From Citrobacter sp. Awk 4 (GTDB lineage Bacteria > Pseudomonadota > Gammaproteobacteria > Enterobacterales > Enterobacteriaceae): a stretch of DNA of 38,743 nt. Location of the stretch: NCBI RefSeq assembly GCF_028069725.1, contig NZ_JANEWG010000041.1:1-38743 (forward strand). The letters run 5' to 3'. Shown here piece by piece: positions 35,070 to 38,743 of this stretch (the stretch's first letter is position 1; each line of letters starts with the position of its first letter). Below the pieces are notes generated by a model, which worked only from the letters and a program-made list of their open reading frames with translations, made no database searches and was not told the origin of the DNA. The position numbers were made by a program, and so were the translations under genes.

Positions 35070-36068
35070 TTGGCTACAATGAAGGATGTTGCCCGTCTGG
35101 CGGGCGTTTCTACTTCGACAGTCTCTCACGTGATTAATAAGGATCGCTTTGTTAGCGAGACCATTACCGGGAAAGTCGAAGCAGCAATTAAAGAGTTAAA
35201 CTACGCGCCTTCTGCCCTGGCGCGTAGCCTGAAGTTAAATCAGACCCGCACCATTGGTATGCTGATCACGGCCAGTACCAACCCTTTTTATTCAGAACTT
35301 GTTCGCGGCGTTGAGCGTAGCTGCTTTGAGCGGGGCTATAGCCTGGTGTTATGCAATACCGAAGGCGATGAGCAACGTATGAACCGTAATCTGGAAACGC
35401 TGATGCAAAAGCGGGTCGATGGTTTACTGCTGCTTTGTACCGAAACGCATCAACCATCACGTGAAATCATGCAACGCTATCCTTCAATTCCAACCGTTAT
35501 GATGGACTGGTCCCCCTTTGATGGTGAAGGCGAAAGCGATCTGATTCAGGATAACTCGCTGTTAGGCGGGGATTTAGCGACCCAGTACCTGATCGATAAA
35601 GGTTTTACACGTATCGCGTGTATCACAGGGCCGCTGGATAAAACGCCGGCGCGTTTGCGACTGGAAGGATATCGGGCGGCGATGAACCGTGCCGGACTGA
35701 CTATCCTGGAAGGTTACGAAATCACCGGTGATTTTGAGTTTGGCGGTGGGTTTGAAGCGATGCAAACGCTACTGTCACATCAGGAACTGCCGCAAGCGGT
35801 CTTTACGGGTAATGATGCAATGGCTGTTGGTGCTTATCAGGCGTTATACCAGGCAGGATTGCGTATTCCACAAGATATGGCGGTGATTGGTTATGACGAT
35901 ATTGAACTGGCGCGTTATATGACGCCACCGCTCACCACAATTCATCAAGCCAAAGATGAGTTGGGCGAACTGGCCATCGATGTGTTAATTCATCGTATGG
36001 CTCAGCCCGCATTACAACAGCAGCGTTTGCAGCTTACTCCGGTTTTGATGGCGCGGGGGTCGGTTTAG
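35070..36068 (+). CDS. rbsR: Ribose operon repressor RbsR (LacI family)
   Basis: A 332-residue repressor released from DNA by ribose. The N-terminal helix-turn-helix and hinge occupy residues 1-60 ([26 protein letters not shown], then [12 protein letters not shown]); the rest is a periplasmic-binding-protein fold. The start is TTG at 35070, as in E. coli; an ATG three codons later is an alternative. Two extra residues appear in [13 protein letters not shown] compared with E. coli as I remember it. Its last 35 bases overlap the 3' end of hsrA on the other strand. Confidence 0.96.
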   Translation: MATMKDVARLAGVSTSTVSHVINKDRFVSETITGKVEAAIKELNYAPSALARSLKLNQTRTIGMLITASTNPFYSELVRGVERSCFERGYSLVLCNTEGDEQRMNRNLETLMQKRVDGLLLLCTETHQPSREIMQRYPSIPTVMMDWSPFDGEGESDLIQDNSLLGGDLATQYLIDKGFTRIACITGPLDKTPARLRLEGYRAAMNRAGLTILEGYEITGDFEFGGGFEAMQTLLSHQELPQAVFTGNDAMAVGAYQALYQAGLRIPQDMAVIGYDDIELARYMTPPLTTIHQAKDELGELAIDVLIHRMAQPALQQQRLQLTPVLMARGSV

Positions 36069-37461
36069 ACGTGCGCCGCTCTTTGATCAGATTGCGACCA
36101 TCTTTGGATTTGAGCAACATGAACATGAGCGCGGATATCACAGTAACCGCGCCCATGGTCATAAAAGTATAATGGAACTGCTCGACCGTGTTGGTGCCTT
36201 CCATACCTTCATAAATGCGCAGCACGGCGGCGCTGATAGCGACGCCTAAACTGATAGAAAGTTGCTGTGTGACAGCCAGTACGCTATTACCGCTACTGGC
36301 ATTGTCATCGGTCAGGTCAGCAAGCGTGATCGTGTTCATGGCGGTAAACTGGGTAGACATCGCCATCCCCAGTACAAACAGCGGCAGAATCAGCATCCAC
36401 ACTGGCATCGCTGGCGATTGCAGGGAAAACTGAGCAATCATCAGGCCGATAAATACGGTAATACCCACCAGGGTTTTTCTGTATCCAAGGCGACGTAGCA
36501 CCTGCGTAACGGTCGATTTAGCCAGAATGGATCCCAGTGCTGTCGGTGCCATCATACAACCGGCAATCAGTGCAGGATAACCAAACCCCACCTGTAGCAT
36601 GAGCGGCATTAAGAAAGGAACACATCCCGTGCCCAGGCGCGTTGCGAGATTTCCTGCAATACCGACAGAAAAGGTTCGTGTTTTGAAAATAGGCAGGGCG
36701 ATTAAAGGGGTAGGATGACGACGAGCATGACGAATATATGTCAGTAGCAATATAACACTGCAGGCAATAATGCTCAGCGCGATCCAGCTTGCGACAATCT
36801 TCTCGCCAAATAACTCCATACCGCTGGAAAACAATACCAGGCTCAAGCCAAAAAGAAAGAAGCCGGTCATATCGAAGCTGCGACGTGGCGTCGTAAAGTT
36901 AGGCATGTATTTGCGTGCATACAAAATACCTGCCACGCCAATAGGAATATTAATCAGGAAGATCCAGTGCCAGCTTGCCCAGGTTACCAGCACGCCCCCC
37001 AGCACGGGACCGAGGATTGGACCAACCAGGCCTGGCATCGTAACAAAGTTGAGTACCGGGAGCAGTTCACTGCGGGGATATGCCCGCAATAATGCCAGAC
37101 GGGCGACTGGCATCATCATTGCGCCACCGATCCCCTGTATTACGCGAAAAATGACGAGTTCGGTTAACGATCCCGAAAGCGCGCATGCCAGAGAGCCTAG
37201 CGTAAATAAACTGACGGCAATCATAAAAACTCGGCGGGTACCAAAGCGGTCTGCCAACCATCCACTCACAGGAATCAACATTGCGACCGTTAGGGTGTAA
37301 CTGATAATGGCAGACTGCATCGCCAGCGGGGAACGGTCAAGGCTCTGCGCAATCGCGGGGAGTGCAGTATTAAGGATCGTGGCATCCAGGGCTTGCATAA
37401 AAAAGGCCATGGCTGCTATCCACGGCAACCCGGCCATACTGCGCGCTTTTTTTTCTGACAT
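36034..37461 (-). CDS. hsrA: MFS transporter HsrA (DHA2, 14-helix drug exporter type)
   Basis: A 475-residue inner-membrane transporter (YieO). About fourteen helices are visible; the loop motif A appears as [11 protein letters not shown] near residue 67 and motif C as [10 protein letters not shown] near residue 150, both typical of H+-driven drug exporters. N-terminal [14 protein letters not shown] is the motif D1 region of this subfamily. Substrate is not established; the E. coli gene was linked to homocysteine/HNS-related phenotypes. It is 11 bases after yieP on the same strand, so the two probably form one unit, and it converges with rbsR with a 35-base overlap. Confidence 0.94.
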   Translation of the reverse strand: MSEKKARSMAGLPWIAAMAFFMQALDATILNTALPAIAQSLDRSPLAMQSAIISYTLTVAMLIPVSGWLADRFGTRRVFMIAVSLFTLGSLACALSGSLTELVIFRVIQGIGGAMMMPVARLALLRAYPRSELLPVLNFVTMPGLVGPILGPVLGGVLVTWASWHWIFLINIPIGVAGILYARKYMPNFTTPRRSFDMTGFFLFGLSLVLFSSGMELFGEKIVASWIALSIIACSVILLLTYIRHARRHPTPLIALPIFKTRTFSVGIAGNLATRLGTGCVPFLMPLMLQVGFGYPALIAGCMMAPTALGSILAKSTVTQVLRRLGYRKTLVGITVFIGLMIAQFSLQSPAMPVWMLILPLFVLGMAMSTQFTAMNTITLADLTDDNASSGNSVLAVTQQLSISLGVAISAAVLRIYEGMEGTNTVEQFHYTFMTMGAVTVISALMFMLLKSKDGRNLIKERRTSKPTPAPSKPE

Positions 37462-37472
37462 TCAGTATCTCG

Positions 37473-38177
37473 TTATTTGTCTGGTAGTTCGTTTGGCGCA
37501 ATGAGTAATGCCTGACAAGCTTTGAAGGCGAGGTCACCATCGCTTTTTTCTATCGCATCGACAATGGCCTGGTGTAAATCAAGCTTCACCACGTCGTTAT
37601 AGGTAATAGAGGTAAAGTAGGTGTGGTAGACAGAATGGAATAAAGTCGCAAAAGAGATAAGAAAGGGATTAGCACTCATCTCATAGATGTGCTCATGCCA
37701 GGCCATATCGACTTCAACCCAGCGCTCACGCTTAAAGTTCTTTTTCAGCGCGACCATCTCTTCCATTAATGTGTTCAGATATGCTTTCTGTTCAGCTGTA
37801 CCAATTGTGGCTGCCAGTAAACATGCCTGAGGTTCCAGGCTAATACGCATCACCAGAAAGTGTTCAATGACCTGATGGACGTTTTCTTCTGTCATCCACC
37901 AGGTGAGTAATTCCTGATCGAGAAAATTCCAGTTCGCTTGCGGCATCACCCGCGTACCAATACGCGGGCGTGGTAAAACCATGCCTTTGGCGGTTAGTGT
38001 TTTCACGGCTTCACGCACAGCGGTACGGCTTACGCCAAATTGTGAACCTAACTCAATTTCACCTGGTAGAATGGTGCCCGGGGCGTATTCACCTTTTAAT
38101 ATTCGCTGCGCCAGCTTTTCGGCCAGAACATAGGACAGATTTTTCTGTGCGGCTAACTGTTGTGCGCTTAAAGGCAT
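37473..38177 (-). CDS. yieP: GntR/FadR-family transcriptional regulator YieP
   Basis: A 234-residue regulator. The winged helix-turn-helix is at about residues 12-75 (GEIELGSQFGVSRTAVREAVKTLTAKGMVLPRPRIGTRV), and the C-terminal helical FCD ligand/metal-binding domain includes DMAWHEHIYEMS and a later HQAIVDAIE, whose Asp and His residues fit an FCD metal site. The C-terminus (LLIAPNELPDK) is about four residues longer than E. coli YieP as I recall it. It is upstream of hsrA and likely controls it and itself; the ligand is unknown. Confidence 0.93.
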   Translation of the reverse strand: MPLSAQQLAAQKNLSYVLAEKLAQRILKGEYAPGTILPGEIELGSQFGVSRTAVREAVKTLTAKGMVLPRPRIGTRVMPQANWNFLDQELLTWWMTEENVHQVIEHFLVMRISLEPQACLLAATIGTAEQKAYLNTLMEEMVALKKNFKRERWVEVDMAWHEHIYEMSANPFLISFATLFHSVYHTYFTSITYNDVVKLDLHQAIVDAIEKSDGDLAFKACQALLIAPNELPDK

Positions 38178-38329
38178 GAATGGTTTTCCTTTCTCGAATT
38201 CTTACTCTTTAGTATGCCACCAGGAAGTGTGATTACGGCTGCAAAAACGACAATTTGCTTATTTTGTGGCATCTTAATGGTTGTTTTGGTGAAAAAAGAG
38301 ACGATTGGAGCGTTATTTCAAATTTCCGC
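38178..38329. promoter_or_regulatory. Shared upstream region of yieP and the rRNA operon
   Basis: Between the yieP start and the rRNA P1 -35 lie about 150 AT-rich bases. The A/T-rich part next to the -35 (38305-38327) fits an UP element, and the segment further up is where Fis sites lie in rrn operons; I cannot place individual Fis sites with confidence. The yieP promoter must also be here. Confidence 0.5.
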
Positions 38330-38357
38330 TTGTCAGCCGGAAATAACTCCCTATAAT
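38330..38357 (+). promoter_or_regulatory. rRNA operon promoter P1
   Basis: TTGTCA (38330-38335), a 16-base spacer and a perfect TATAAT (38352-38357) are followed by the GC-rich discriminator GCGCCTCC, the hallmark of stringently controlled rrn P1 promoters. Confidence 0.95.
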
Positions 38358-38448
38358 GCGCCTCCACTGACACGGAACAACGGCACGCAAGTCGCCGGGT
38401 CAGCGGGGTTCCACTGAGAACTCCAGCAGAGAAAGCAAAAATAAAGGC

Positions 38449-38476
38449 TTGACTCTGTAGCGGGATAGCGTAATAT
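38449..38476 (+). promoter_or_regulatory. rRNA operon promoter P2
   Basis: TTGACT (38449-38454), a 16-base spacer and TAATAT (38471-38476), about 119 bases downstream of P1, match the constitutive P2 promoter of enterobacterial rrn operons. Confidence 0.92.
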
Positions 38477-38487
38477 GCACACCCCGC

Positions 38488-38525
38488 GCCGCTGAGAAAA
38501 AGCGAAGCGGCACTGCTCTTTAACA
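38488..38525 (+). promoter_or_regulatory. rrn leader antitermination site (boxB-like stem and boxA)
   Basis: A 6-bp stem (38488-38493 with 38506-38511, GCCGCT/AGCGGC) is followed by TGCTCTTTAACA (38514-38525), the canonical boxA bound by NusB/NusE. Confidence 0.92.
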
Positions 38526-38657
38526 ATTTATCAGACAATCTGTGTGGGCACTCAAAGTGACATGGATTCTTAACGTCGCAAGACGAAAAATGAATACCAA
38601 GTCTCTGAGTGAACATACGTAATTCATTACGAAGTTTAATTCACGAGCATCAAACTT

Positions 38658-38743
38658 AAATTGAAGAGTTTGATCATGGCTCAGATTGAACGCTGGCGGC
38701 AGGCCTAACACATGCAAGTCGAACGGTAGCACAGGGGAGCTTG
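38658..38743 (+). rRNA. rrsC: 16S ribosomal RNA, 5' end (partial)
   Basis: The mature 5' end AAATTGAAGAGTTTGATCATGG begins at 38658 and runs to the window edge, so only 86 bases are present. The gene is rrsC-like by its place after yieP. The start of variable region V1 (GGTAGCACAGGGGAGCTTG, 38725-38743) resembles Citrobacter or Klebsiella rather than E. coli or Salmonella. Confidence 0.97.

Noticed and set aside
38214..38417. Small open frames over the rRNA promoter region
   Set aside because: They cross P1 and the leader, which explain the sequence fully.

Overview
The window is chromosomal DNA from an enterobacterium of the Escherichia/Salmonella/Citrobacter group, carrying oriC and its flanks. 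Nearly every protein resembles its E. coli K-12 counterpart closely, and gene order is that of the E. coli adeP-phoU-pst-glm-atp-oriC-asn-rav-kup-rbs-rrnC region. REP/BIME repeats of the E. coli type and one ERIC repeat support the same assignment. Citrobacter is the best guess. The bgl and cbr genes found next to phoU in E. coli K-12 are absent, and the first 16S rRNA variable region (38724-38743) reads like Citrobacter rather than E. coli or Salmonella. The genus call is an inference from memory, not a database search.

Layout. Positions 1-1800 hold an unassigned transcript end at the left edge and adeP (adenine uptake), whose spacer with the divergent yieH carries a PurR-like box. The pstSCAB-phoU phosphate operon (2561-7233, minus strand) follows, with Pho boxes upstream of pstS. 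Next come glmS and glmU (amino-sugar and UDP-GlcNAc synthesis, minus strand), separated by a spacer holding a REP and an ERIC element. A Bax inhibitor-1 family membrane protein gene (11477-12175) sits between glmU and the ATP synthase operon; it is not at this place in E. coli K-12. The atpIBEFHAGDC operon runs from 19192 down to 12307, with a clear promoter at 19283-19310 and a strong terminator at 12256-12292.

rsmG and mnmG flank the left of oriC (about 22516-22790), and mioC and asnC flank the right. asnA is divergent from asnC. ravA-viaA (minus) and kup (plus) precede the ribose operon rbsDACBKR (30170-36068). hsrA and yieP follow on the minus strand. The window ends with the tandem P1/P2 promoters, the leader and the first 86 bases of a 16S rRNA gene.

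The region is core genome and I found no plainly new system. The points most worth a second look are a degenerate R4 DnaA box in oriC combined with an apparently better IHF site, the BI-1 family gene wedged between glmU and atpC, a second perfect RbsR-type palindrome overlapping a CRP-like site in the rbs promoter, an ERIC element inside the glmU-glmS transcript, and an orphan terminator-bearing stretch at the left edge.
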